DNA from: Volvox africanus
Taxonomy: Eukaryota; Chlorophyta; Chlorophyceae; Chlamydomonadales; Volvocaceae
DNA length: 64,000 bases
Reading direction: 5' to 3'
NCBI GenBank assembly: GCA_030268105.1
Contig: BSDZ01000013.1
Coordinates: 3,912,001 to 3,976,000 of the forward strand
Position 1 is the stretch's first letter; each line of letters begins with the position of its first letter. The notes beneath the pieces were generated by a model, which was not told where the DNA came from, searched no databases, and saw nothing but the letters and a program-made list of their open reading frames with translations. The translations under genes were made by a program, and so were the position numbers. Below, piece by piece: positions 28,037-41,000 of the stretch.

Positions 28037-31000
28037 TCACGGGTCCTTGCCCTTACTTTTCAGATTTGGCGACGTGCTTTCGAACAGATCCATGGGACCC
28101 ATCCTGTCCGACCGATCTCCAGCTGCCTTGCGGCGTTGAGATGCAGAATTGCTCGAGTCCTGTAGCATATCAGCACGATGCAATTTAACTGAGCGCAGTT
28201 TTGTTGGAATTGAGGGGGATAGCCACATCCCTATTCCACGTACGCAGACTCCGAAGAAGACCCTAATGAACCACATTTCATCCACTCTCATGCAGCATGC
28301 CGATTTCCCTCCTGCAATTCCGTGTCTGTGAATGCGCGAGACCGATTACAAAAGAGCTATCAAGCATCTCCCATCCTCTGTGGTGAACGTACCCTCTTGC
28401 GGGTACCACCACCAAAAGCTGATGTGACCTCGTTGCCCCCGGCAGCATCAGTCGTCATCGTCTGCAATTTTGGCCAATATTGGCCAATGGACGCGAACCA
28501 AGGACAAAGCAATTCTACACGTTGATGGATAAGGTACATGAGAACGGAGACCTACTCTCTCCTCACATTCATGCATGATGTACACACTACGTATGAATTG
28601 ACAGTCGCATGAAATGGAAAAGGAGACGGTGCAAAATCATGGTTGCAGCTGCGATGTAAGAGCATCTGGAAGAATGCCATATTCATATTGGTGTCGCTGC
28701 ATTTTTTAGCACATGCAGCTTACCTGCATGGACATTCCCATCGACATGCCCTTAAAGAGTGAGAAACGTCCACCCTTTGTACCCGTTGGCATTTGGGATG
28801 GAGCCGCCTCAGCGCAGCCACTCTGCATGCAGGATGGATTAAGAGGGGGGGCACGGGGGAGAAGTAGGCAATAGCTGTTTCGCGCTCCGTCATTCCAGTT
28901 TCCTGCCAAGCCTTAAGTGCAAAAGCATCAGTCAGGATGAATTCTCACAAGGAGATATAGGCCAAGTAACCCATAATCATTGCATCTCTCTCCCTTGCTG
29001 CCGACCAGCAATTAGCCCGTTACGCTAATGCTCGAATGTACCTCATGGTCGGAAATTTTTATATATTTGCCGTACTCGCTCAATTGTGGCTTTTAGGTCA
29101 CAACCCTTGTGGGTTGATATAGATTTAGTGTTGCAACTATAACATATCATGGCGGTCGCCTCTTTCGAAACACACCTTCATTCGCTTGGCCACATGACCC
29201 TTAACCGTGACGTCTTGACTCAGGCTCGGATCATGCATCTCGCTCTCGGTCGTGAAGTGGGAGAACTCATCGTGCGCTCGCCGCAGGGCACTGGCCCTTC
29301 CTTCGTTTAATTCACCCGTGGCCCGCATGGATCCAGTGGCAGTTGTGGCACCCTTTGCAGCTGAGACGCGAGGAGGAGGCGCAGCAGCCTTCGTAGCCTG
29401 GAATCAGGGGACAAACAGGGAGTGAGGGATAAGCACGGTTGGGAGAGCGCCCATGGGTTGGGAGAGAAGATGGGATCAGCTGGTAAAGATGGGGCGGATT
29501 TATACGACATACAAATGGGCGTTCATGCCAAGAATGTAGGCAAGAGCATAAACAATGGCTTTGCTTCAATATACCATCTTATTCAGCACCCGAACGCGCC
29601 TATATTCCAAATGAGGTCGTCCCATCAGAACTTCGCTACCTTGATCACCGCAGGTGGTGGCGGCGGCGGCATGGCATCCTTTTCCTTCCCCGTGGTCTTA
29701 TTGCCACGAGCAGGGGGATCGGTTGGATTGTTGACTTCAATCTCTTGCACCGAATGTTTCCGAGAGCTCGCTTTTGCGGCAGTGCTAGTGTTACCCTTCT
29801 TAACCTCGTCCATAGCCTCAGGCACTTGCTCCATCTGCAGTCGAAGGCTCCGCTGCACGATTCGAAGCTGCTCCCTCTCCTCCTCAACGGCATGCAACTG
29901 GCGCTCGAGTTCCCTCCGTTGTTCTTCAGCATCATCATGCCATTTCCTTCTTTCAAGGTCCCGTTGCTCCTGCAGCTTCAGCCACTCCTGCTCCCGTTGC
30001 TGGTGTTTCTCGCGTTCCTGGTCAAGCTCCTGCTGTGCCTCTCGAGCCTCATTTCCGAGCTTATCTACCTCGTGCTTCAGTTGCTCCTCCTTCGCGGACA
30101 AGTCCTTACACGACTTGATAAAATCGAGCGTTAGCTGGCACCGCTGCGTCTCCAACTCCCTCTCATGCTCTTGGAATGCGATGCGCTGATTCTCCAGTTT
30201 CTCACGCAAACAATTCAGCTCGCCTTCTCCCTCCATCCGAGCAGTCTCTACATCCCGTCGCATGGCTGTCAGCTGCTGCTCAAGCTGGGCGGCGCGCGCA
30301 CAGGCGGACGCCAGGGCCTCGTCACCTGATGCTGAGCCGCTTTCCAGTTCCTACCAAGGTCAGAGCCGAATTTTTGTAGCTCAAAAGCCGGCCAGAAATA
30401 GGCTTGGCAGTCGCAATTCTTGGTGTGATTTATGTTGGAGTGTTCCAGACACTTGGTTCACTGCCGTCTTGCAGTAAGATGCACATACATGTCAGCAGCA
30501 AAACGTAAATAACGGATGATGTCCAGGCATTATCAAGTGCATGTTGGCATTGTCAACTTCCCCATCTCCATCACCTGCACACGCGTTGTCAGCTTCTTCA
30601 ACTCCTCTTCCAGCTCGCGGCGTCCCTTATCCCCCGCAGCCTTTGCATCATGAAGAGAAGCATCTAATCGAGCCCCTAGCTCTGCGTGCAAGGCCTCTAC
30701 TGCCTGTCGCACGCGCTCCTCGGCATCAGCCCTTTCAGCTGCCGTCATCGCCTCCATTTCCCTTCAGATAGATCGTTGGAGGTAGCAGAAAACGGACTTG
30801 GTGAACAGCGGTCGAAACCATGCCATCGCAGCATGATGTAGTATTTAAGGCATGATTTTGTTGCAGTTTGTCATGGATGAACTAATTGATCAGCCATAGG
30901 GTACTTAGCCGAGTCGAGCACTTTCACCGTCTGTTATAATACGAACAAGTTCCTGGGTTCCTAGTCAACAACTAATTAGGCAAGGCTATTAGTAAATCCA

Positions 31001-34000
31001 CTCTACATTGTTGTGGTTGTGCACCAAGCAAAGGTCGGCACTAGAAATCTAGGACTTCCAATAAGCCAAACATGCAAACCAGAGACAGAGCCTAAGTCCC
31101 CACCACGAAGGAGCAGGGTGTGATCCGCAAAAACTGAAGACGGCTCGCGAGCCCCTGAAGCCCAACGCGCCGACTACTACCCAGAGCAACGGTGAAGCCA
31201 ACACTGCGTTTGCCAGAGCGTTGCTTTCACCATCGCGCTGAGCTAGCTTGTTATTCATGGTTTCCAGGCTGCAAGAACACCGCTGTTCATGTAACTGATG
31301 ACTCAGTGATGCCGTTACCTCATGGATGTCTAGCTTGCCCGTATTACGTTCATTCTGTTCCATTCGTCCTTCTTACTTGTCCCATTCGTCACGTTCCTTC
31401 TGATGCTCGGTCTCCAGCTGCAATTGTACAGCGGCCATCTCTTCCTGTGCCGCTGTCCGCACTGCAGCAAGTTCACTCTCGTATTGCGCCTGTCCGGGCA
31501 CCATAATACACCAGGGCCAAAAGCAAAACGTTATAATGATTAGGGGTGACATTCTAGACTTAGCTTACATATATGTTATCGCCCTTCGTTACCAATCGGA
31601 CCTATCTCTGACTCAAACGACTATGTTGCAAACAGCTAGCACCAACATTACGTACCTTGGCGTCCTGCGCATGGGCCCGGAAAATTCGTCCCGCCTCGGC
31701 CAGCTGCTCCTTGAGCATTTCTATCTCGGATGACATCGAACTCTGCAGAGTCTGCGGATGTAACGAACGACAACGATAAGACACGAATTGATTCCGGCAT
31801 CATTTAGGTAGCAGAGCGCGGGGCCAGAAAAGCATGTTACACCGTCACCCATACGGAAGGGAAGTTTCTTGCACTGTTTCCAGCTAGCGTCAGGGGTGAA
31901 TCGTTCCCAACGTAGCAGCTGATGCATTTACCTGAAGTTCAACCCGCATTGCCGCCTCTCCCGCAGCTGCATTTTGTACTGCGAGCAATTCAGCGGCCTT
32001 CAACGCGGCTGTCGTCGTATTCAGCTCCTCCGTCAGCTGTCAGGATGTACCAAGTCAGCGTTAAATATAATGTTATGAGTCGTGAGTTAATAAGTGTGAT
32101 GGTTGTACTATTATCCTTTGGATCCTGAGAAGGCGGGCATGGTAGTCTACTAACCGCTACCGGTATACGGTTATTAGATGCCTCAGCCTGAGCAGCATAA
32201 CAGGGCCCAGGATTAGTACGAAATATATTTTATATCATGGATTGAACATACTATTGGAATTTGCCTCGCAATTCAATCAACATGATATAAAAAGAGGTGC
32301 TACTCGTCGATAGTTATAATAGAATTATAAGACTACAAGGACACTCATTGACTATAATAACGAATTAACGATAGTATAATCCTAACTGCTCACCCGCTTT
32401 GCGTCAGCCTCGGCTTCGGCGCGTACGCGCCTCCGCATCTCGTCGTTCTCTCGGGACGTGCGTTCCTTAAAGCGTTCCAGACGTGCCTCACCTGCACGCT
32501 CGGCCTCTCTTACTCGCTGTTCGGCTGCTGCTATGACTGTAGCTGCGCGTGCAGTATCGGCAGCGGCATTTGCTTGCGCAATCGCCAGCGTCGTACTCAG
32601 CTCATCCTGCACCGTACGGATGTGTTCCGCCGCTTGAAGGTAGGTGAGACCCATCACGATGACACATAGCAAAATTAAGAGGGATTATCAAGCAAGCTGT
32701 TCGCTTAAATAGCAGGTATGTAGGGCTATTTTTTGAATCCTGGCAGACCGTAGAAGAACCGTACCTGCTTCAGCTTGGCCAGCTCACGCTCCGCTTTAAG
32801 CTCCTCCTCTAGTCGGGCTACCTCAGCAGCACGCGTGGATAACTCCTCACGCACATCAGCCTGGCCAAAGGTACAACATACCACTCTATTGAACCTCGCG
32901 CCTAGGGTAATAAACAACAGATTTGGTCGATGAATTGTCATGCTCCTAACACTAAACCTACTTCCTGTTTGGCGAGATCTTTGGCACGCTTGGCCGCTTC
33001 CGCAGCTTCCTCCACCAAGCGTTGCACCTCAACGGTGAGATCTTTAGTACCCATGGTCGCTTCCGCGGCTTCCTCCACCAAGCGTTGCACCTCAGCCTCC
33101 CGGCCTTCCAGCTCTGCCTGCAAGACTTCCAGGCGACGTCCCAGCTGTTCTGCCTAAGGAGGCAAGGTTCGATTGTCTATGAAGTATTTGCAATGAATTG
33201 AAATCAGATCATGTGGCCCAATAGACGGACCATATAGGTACCTATAACCATGAAAGAGCTTTAAGGCCTCTTCAGGATGTAAGCATCTGACCATGGCGTC
33301 CGCGTTTAAAGGTCGGCCGTTTTGTATAAATGACCGTGGAGACCTATGCAATATACTATTAGATCGCAATGTAAGTCGAGCTCATGGGAAAATGTTCTCA
33401 AGCACAAACAACCCTGCCACGGTTGCGGCTGGAACGCTGACCCGTCCTGGAACGCTGACCCGTAGTAAACGAAAACCCGTAAGCGACCATAATCCAACCA
33501 TGTTCTATCGGACGTACCTCCGCTTCGGTGTTCTTGAGCTCGGACGTGCGGTCAGCTAGCACTGCTTGCATTCTCGCAAGTTCCTCATGTGCGCTGGCAA
33601 TGCCCGTCGTCAATGCCTGTCTAGGTGGGCAAGTTGATGGTAAGCACCGGTAAACTAGGACCGGTAAGCTGCAAAGGTGATATGTTACCAGGGACCCTAA
33701 CAGGTACGTGAAGGGAAGGAAAGGGTTACTGAAGTCGGATCATAACGTTGTAGATCATGTGAAACCCAGGTTTTACTGGGCGAGGCATCCCAGAAGGAAA
33801 ACTATCAACTGTGTACAGTGAAATGGTGTCCAACCTAACCTGCGTCTGCGTTTCTAGCTTGAGGATCTGGTCCCGCGCAACCTTCTGGTCGTCGTGGGCC
33901 GTACAGAGCTGCCTGTCAAGCTCCATGATCCGCTGCTGAGACTCATGATAGCGCTCTGTAAGTTGTGCAGCTGCCTTAGCAGAGCGAGACCTGAAGGACA

Positions 34001-37000
34001 TGTAAGCACCGACAACAGCGTAGTAGTTGCACCTTGCACCATTTGCAGTCTCATCTGGCGCTGCAACATACAGTCAATAAGCAAGCCAGGCACATACAGT
34101 TCTGGTTAAACTTGCACATGTATGTAAGTCCCCAGCCTTGTAGTAGTCGTAAATCTACGGCACACACCAGCACATTTTCAAGGTGCATAAGCACCCTGTC
34201 AGCATCTCGAGTGCCTTTGCGGCTCTCAACTACTACAAGCCTTGTGTTGGCCCCTGACGCATGTACTCCTCTGCGTTAAACTTGCGCACCGGTCCCGTTC
34301 AAGATCCAGGCGCAACTGCTCCGCATAGCCACGTGATGCTGCCAAATCTGCCGTCACAGCAGACAGGGACGCTTGAAGTGATGATGTGTGCGCTTCAGCA
34401 GCTCTCTCTTTTGCGGCCTGGGAGACGATGGTGTGGCATGGGTTGGGGAGTCAAGGAATGTAAGCAAACAGCGGCACAACCCTACCCTGTACAACGACAG
34501 GTCATACCTCAATAACACCTTACTTATGCATCCAGCTGACAAACTTAGTGGCTCTGCAATAATCCTGACGAACCTGAACTTGCAGTTACACCTTATCCTC
34601 GGTTCCCTCTTTCCCTGACAATAGGCACTCACTGCGTCCACCGCCAGCTGCAACAGTGCCGCATCCTTACGTGCAGTCTCCTCGACCGCCTCTTGCAGCT
34701 GTGACTTCAGGTCCGACGTCAGGCTTTGGGCTGTAGTACAGCAAACGTATGTCAACGCGAATGAAGTGGCGCGGATCAGTCACCATATACCAAGCAATCT
34801 CTTTTGTGCTTAGGATCCCGCAATGTCTTCAATGAGGATCCCTGAACACGTACACAGCTGCATGAGTTGACAGCATGGAGTTCTGATACTAAAAAGAAAT
34901 TGTTCTTTACCATGCCGTCAGTTGCTAACTGCGCTAGAACAGCCAAAAGCCTCTTGATTAAAGACTGCAGTCAACATTATATGACGTACGCGTACATACC
35001 ACGGCGCAATTCCGCTGCAAGCTGATCCCTTGCCGCCGCAACAGCGTGTAACGCCATCTGCATGTCACCGACGTCGCGATCCTGTCCCAACAGCTTGACG
35101 TCCAAGTCGCGACGGTTTTGATCAACTGTATATTGGGTAAATGGGCATTTTTACGCGGTGAAATGGCATGCGTTGTTGCAACTCCATCAGCTCGCATAGA
35201 TGTTGTGTTCATACGGGGCTACCCTAAAAACCCTAAAACCCCCTTCAAGAAATGGACCTGGAGGTGCAACAAAGTCCATGTTGTCAATGCTCATGTGGTT
35301 TTGCCTATGGTCCCCTGGCTCTGAGAATGGTCCCAGGGCATCCACATGGTCTGAGTCTTGCTCCCACGGGAAGGAGCCCTCCCACCAGTTATCTTCATTT
35401 CATAGACCTTCTGTATGCATAACGTGCATAATTTATGCGCGGAACAATCAGGACAGTGGGAGGATGTGGGGTGTGTGGGGTGGGACAGGTACCTTAGGCG
35501 ATTTCGCAGTGGGCGTCAATGCCTCCCTGCATTCCACACTCCACATGCATTCCCAACAAAGATTTTGCCTATCGTTGTTTTACCTGCGCCTTACATGTCA
35601 TGATGACAGATATGTAATCCAATTCTTCACCTACGTACTCAAGCAGCACCGGATTGTTCATCGCAATTAAACTCCTACCCTAGCTACATACCAGTTGCAC
35701 TGACGTGTCTGCGTAGGTATTCGAGTAATTATTAAGGAACAGGATGTCGTCATACGATTAGTGAGAGTGACGTACCTCTGCCGATATCGTACTTTGTGGT
35801 CTCAATAGAATTCCGAATGCTGTCTTGGATGGCTGTCACAACCTTCATCTTCTCGAGGACATATGCTACCTGCGCCTCATCTGTGGAGGGTACAGATGTT
35901 CAAAAGCGATGCACAACAAGGACGCCAGTCGAAATTTACTAATACTTCGTAGTCGCCAACGTGGTTCCTGCTCTTGCTTATCCTTATTTGATCCTGACTG
36001 TAAGCAAAAACATTTTCCAAATTAATAGGGGTGCAATATGATCACTGGTCTTTTGAGTGTGACAGCACGTGCTCTTCGGGGGCTAGTAAGGCAGGGGAAA
36101 TGCTGAGGGCAAACCCTACCCTTAACGCCGGTAATACGTGCGTACCGTCTTTTGCTTTGGCACGCAGCACAACGTTCTCCTGTCGCTCGCGGGCCAACTC
36201 CTGCTCCGTGCGGAGCAAGGTAGCCTGTGCCTCCGTCAGCTTCTCCCGCTGCATGTGCATACAGAGACACAATTTGGTGAGGTTACTGCGATCAAAAAGT
36301 CTCCTTACGCTGCAAATAAAAATGATATTGCGTTCATATAATCGTAATCTAGCTTCATCTAGCAGGCTTCCAAAATGCGGAACATGTATGTATGGCATTG
36401 ACTGATGTGGGTCGGGAACCAAATAGGATGAGAACAAGTGATGGGATCAAGCGTTCAAGTCCTCATTTAATTAAGGCTTGTGGCGTCGCAAGTCGGAGTG
36501 TCGAGCTGTTACGATTGAATCCACATGAACAATAAATAGTTGACCCAAACAGCTAGATCAGAGAACGCTCACGTATGTTGTAACATCTTGGCGTGTGCTC
36601 TCGTTCTCCTCAGTCATCCGATCTACGTAAACCACATTTCAGGGCATCAGTGAGGACTACTTCAAATGTCCCAACGCATTTATGTCTGCTCACATAATGG
36701 CGTAACCAAATGTGTTAGCAAACGTGCGTTGTTAATCAAAGAAACATACTTGTTTAGATCACATAGTCGAAATCATCGGAAGCCGAGCGTAAATGTGTCT
36801 TACCACTGAGCCGCTTCAGGTGCTCAAGTACCGCTCCCGCATTTCCAGTTGGTGCGAGGTTCACACAGCCATTACTAACACCAGCTGGAAGTAGCCGTTG
36901 GCGAAGACTCGCGCCTGTTCCAGCCTGGGAGGTCTCTGCCATCAACGCTTGAGGTCTAAGCCCACTGTTCGGTCCAGCGGGTCTCAAGGACATATGTTGC

Positions 37001-37008
37001 ACATTCAT
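28037..37008 (-). CDS. Long coiled-coil protein, about 1,116 residues, 22 exons
   Basis: Exons: 37008-36804, 36622-36573, 36248-36138, 35997-35946, 35880-35776, 35125-35000, 34730-34633, 34417-34290, 33990-33840, 33616-33518, 33153-32962, 32860-32765, 32606-32394, 32036-31932, 31751-31656, 31489-31377, 30761-30575, 30350-29640, 29397-29176, 28822-28724, 28461-28393, 28159-28037. Every junction keeps the frame, which is strong support. Residues about 70-850 are almost unbroken heptad-type sequence rich in Glu, Ala, Leu, Lys and Arg. Exon 11 has a 19-residue duplication (EVQRLVEEAAEA...). Then come a poly-Pro patch and a basic, Ser-rich C-terminus with RKRDSS and QRRKAAGDR. There is no motor, kinase or membrane segment. 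A filament, basal-body, centrosome or synaptonemal-complex (ZYP1/SYCP1-like) protein would all fit. The start is the first ATG of the frame at 37008. Confidence 0.8.
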
Positions 37009-38079
37009 ATTTGATGAAAGAATTTTTCAAATAGGCGCCACGTACAGTCCTTGTGGTGTCCAGCTGGTGATTCCAAAATCCTGGTTTAGCATGACTTGGC
37101 TAGAAACGGCCACACCAGAGGTGTTTGGAGGAAATCTCCATGTTATGAGTAAACAAAGCTGTCTCAGACAGCGTCAAATAAACAGGCTGTTTGTTTCAGA
37201 CCTTACCTTTCAATGCTTTCCCGCGATTACCGTTAGTTGTTCGTACGATTAATCGACAGGTCACACCTTCATACACAGAATACAAAATACAGCAGATAGT
37301 TTAGCTAATGAACTTTCCTTTTTGATTAGCGAGCTGTATCATATGGGAGGGGTAGTGAAATAAAAAGTAATAATGCCGCTTTTATCTTTCGTGGCTTGGG
37401 GCCGTCAACTTGCGTCCAATTCCACGGATGCAGCTATCACACTCTTAAACTGTTTTCGTCGGATGCATGGATTCTCCGCGATGCTGGTAGGTGACCCACT
37501 GACGCATACTATGGTGTGCGGCTGTTGAACACCGCATTACGTCTCACTAACATACATATCCCTCTGTGTCAGACGCTTTTTATGATGTTATCCTTTTAGC
37601 CGATAAGGATTAAAGGCCCATCGGCCTGTCGCCCCGTTGGTCACCTTTACGTCTCTTACGTCTCTGCGATTCCCAGTTATTACCAGCGTGATTGCGTTGA
37701 GGCTAACCAGGGTACAATATACCGTGTGGGCCTGCTCTGGGTCAGTGACTGAGTTACACCGACGCCATAGCTTATGTCCCGCTCCGGAACCCACCCCGGA
37801 ATCAAGCCCGGGACCTACCCCGCCATGTTCGTAGAGCGAGATATCGGCTGAAGCAGCCGGAGCCTCTGCAAGGCGCAGTATCCCACTGCTGCGCTTACCT
37901 GACTCGATGGAGTGTGAACTTGAAGGAGTATTAGCTGGTAAGGAAGCGTTTGGTCGGTTCGTTACAGCTTGCGTGGGGTTCAGACAGCATGAACATCACA
38001 GCAGCTCATTGAAACACGGACAGCTTGTTGGTTGCCCAGATTGTGCCTACCATTGATTGCGTGGCCACCAGAGCGCTAG
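37009..38079. other. Divergent intergenic region / unresolved 5' end of the Rsm22-like gene
   Basis: Lies between the coiled-coil gene start (minus) and the first supported exon of the plus-strand Rsm22-like gene. A frame at about 37750-37900 encodes an Arg-rich stretch that may be an N-terminal exon, but no clean start and splice pair was found. Confidence 0.4.
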
Positions 38080-41000
38080 GAAATGTTCGCCCATCACGAA
38101 CTTTGCGTCATATTCAAGCTTACATGTGCCTCGATCTGCATTCAGAGCATGGGTTGAAGCCACGGGAGGCGCGACGCCTGGGTTTGGAGCTCGCGGAGCG
38201 TCTCAACGTGAGTGAGTGATCGGATGCGTGATGCAACATCAGCATTCACGGGTCTATCTTGCTTCTACCGTTATAAGTATTCGTAAGGGACAGTCGTTGG
38301 GCCTGGAGTCAATGAAGCTAAGCTTCACCTGAAATATGTGAAGTGGATATGAGTACGTCACAACTCTGTGCCGCCATGCCATCGCAAGTAAGGATTTCCC
38401 TGACAACGTTGCATTCCCATCAACTAGAGCACACATTCCTTGTCCGTGAGTTGTTCTTGCATATGCCACACCCCTTTCTCCCGCCTTGCTGGCCCGCATG
38501 CAAAGCCCATGTCATGTAACCCCTGCGATGCCTTTCACAGTCACTCAGTCACACGCCGCAGCGGGGTGGCTTTGGGGTTATAACCACAAAACCACTGTTA
38601 GCATCTGGCGGCCGTCTGCGGGGTGCGGAGCTTCTGGCAGCCCGTGAGGCCTTCGAAGGGGGGGAGTTGCTTTCCATGGACGATCGGGCTGTAAATGCGG
38701 CACTGGGCCTGCCGCCACCACTGCGTGATGACCAGAAACATGGTACGGAAGTGAAAACACCAGTGGGCAAGTAGGGTGGCGTTTGTGGGTTCCTTGTGTC
38801 AATATCGGTAGCTGACTGAAACAATACTCTCCCAAGGGTGCATCTCTTAAGCCACTGGAAGCTGCACTAGAATATGAGCAGTATTGTTTTATGAGGACTG
38901 CAAAGCTGATAAAGATAGCGAATTGCCCCATGCTTCAGATTTGGGAATTGGCTAGTCCTTTTGCCACATTGGGTATGTTACGGTTTGGCCTTCTCTGGCA
39001 GCCTCCGTCAGCTGCCTTTTATTGCGTCTGTCGACGACTGTGTCCATGTTTCCTTCGGCCCTTTTTCCAAACTGCACATATCCCGGGCACTCTTTACACG
39101 GAATTGCAATTTTTTGCCCGGCATCATGGCATGTAATTTCCGGTGGACCGGTAGCTCCACAAATGGAGAAGCTTGTTCCGAAGTACAAGACTGAGGCTGA
39201 GGTGCGAGGGCATATTAAAAGCGCGTGTAGACCAGAGTCGAAGATGAGGCAATGACATGAATACATTCACACCAACTGTTGCCTAGAAATCCTGATGTCG
39301 CAACTCGCAAGCAACATTATTCGCGCTTGGATGTGCCAGTAACGCGTGCCACGTCTCCCGAGTGGCACATGGTCCTCAGCCACTCTGTATTCGGTCAGGT
39401 GTTAAGGGCTAATGCGATGGTAAGGGAAGGGTCGGTACAGCAGCCCTAGGGGAGGGTCGGTACAGCAGCCCCTCGAGGGAGTGTTATGCGTCCTTATTAA
39501 GACACGCATCCATGCCTTCTGGTGCGAAGGGTCCAGCGTCTACCAGTATTCGCTGCGCCACGGCGCGTTTTGGCGGCGCAGGGCAGGGATTTTCTGTGCC
39601 ACGAAACCGGATCGCAAGCAACTCCGTCACCTCTGCTTACTACCATAACCACAGGTCATGGCATATGTGGTAGTTCGTCTGGCTCCCGAGTACGCCGTGT
39701 GCCAACGCGTCCTCAACGAGGCTGTGCGATTGCTAGAGGCAGCGGAGGTGCTACCAGGCGCGGCGGCGGTCAAGTGGCGACCTCGGGAGGGGCTGGTGTA
39801 CGGTGCAGGGGTTGGCGCGGCTGTGGTCGCTGTATTGGAGGTGAGTTGGGCAACTCAACCGACCGAAGTTATCGTGAGCCGCAAGCAGACTCGCCTGCAA
39901 CACAAAATCAAAGAATCAACGGCAGAATAGGAGCTGTTCGACAACGCGGCAGACCGAGGGAAAGGCAGTTGAAGGATTGGGTTCCGTGCAATCGCCGTGC
40001 AAATGGTGGTCTTGCCTGACAGAGCTTGCGCATGGTACCATACGCGTGGCCCGTATGGTACCACGCGCGGTCGTCTCATAGGCACCCAATCTTCAATTAC
40101 TTCCGCTGCCTGTTCACGTGCATGATACAGCACCCAATGCTAACGGGGCGGTTAACTCAGCTGGCACCAGTAGCCCCGTTATTAAATTCGTCGTGACTAC
40201 GTCTCTGCCGCCTGCTCCGCAGTCATGCGTTAGTCCGTCCCTGGCGAGGTTGGTGGCTCTGGAGCCCAGCTCTTTGCGGCAGATGATGGGACTCCGCGTG
40301 GTGCAGGCGCACCGGGCGAAACTGCAGATGCTGCGGCGGGAGAAGGAACAATATGTGCAGCAGCAGCAGCAACAGCGGAACCAAATGCGTCATGACGATT
40401 CACTGGATGGGGACATGGCGATGCTGCATCGCAGCAAACGCCAGCAGAAGCAGGGGGTTACCGGCCCTCAAGTCAGCTGGGTACATGCCTTGCCGCCCTT
40501 GACAAAGGCCTCAGCTGCGCAGCGCCGAAGGTGGGGCCATTCAACGTGTGCACAGGTTTTCTTGTGTGGAAGGAGCGTTGTATTTTCCTTGACCTGGGAA
40601 GGGATATCGCTGATATGTCTGGGTTTCCTGATGAGGTGGGACTGCTAAACGGTGGTCGGGCTTGGGGACGGGTTGGGAGACAGTTGGCGAGGGTTGAATC
40701 GCAGCTGCATGCTGAAGCCGGTTTCCTTCACGTTGCGCTCGAATTTGATGACAGGCTCGCCCATGCCAATACTAATTATGTACACTTAAATATGATATTG
40801 TAGGTACGACCTGGTGATTGCACCGTACCAGCTAACCGTTTTGCCGACAGTGGAGGAACGGCAGCGCCTGGTTCGGGAGTTGTGGGATAGGTACGGCGGA
40901 AAACGCTTGTCACAGAACTGGGTCATGGCGATCACCTGACTCATGATACATTCCAATGCGGCCAGGGACGGGCACCATTCGTTTTCGTGTTGTCTTGCAT

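Noticed and set aside
29422..30189. 255-codon plus ORF rich in Ser and Cys
   Set aside because: Antisense shadow of the longest coiled-coil exon (30350-29640).
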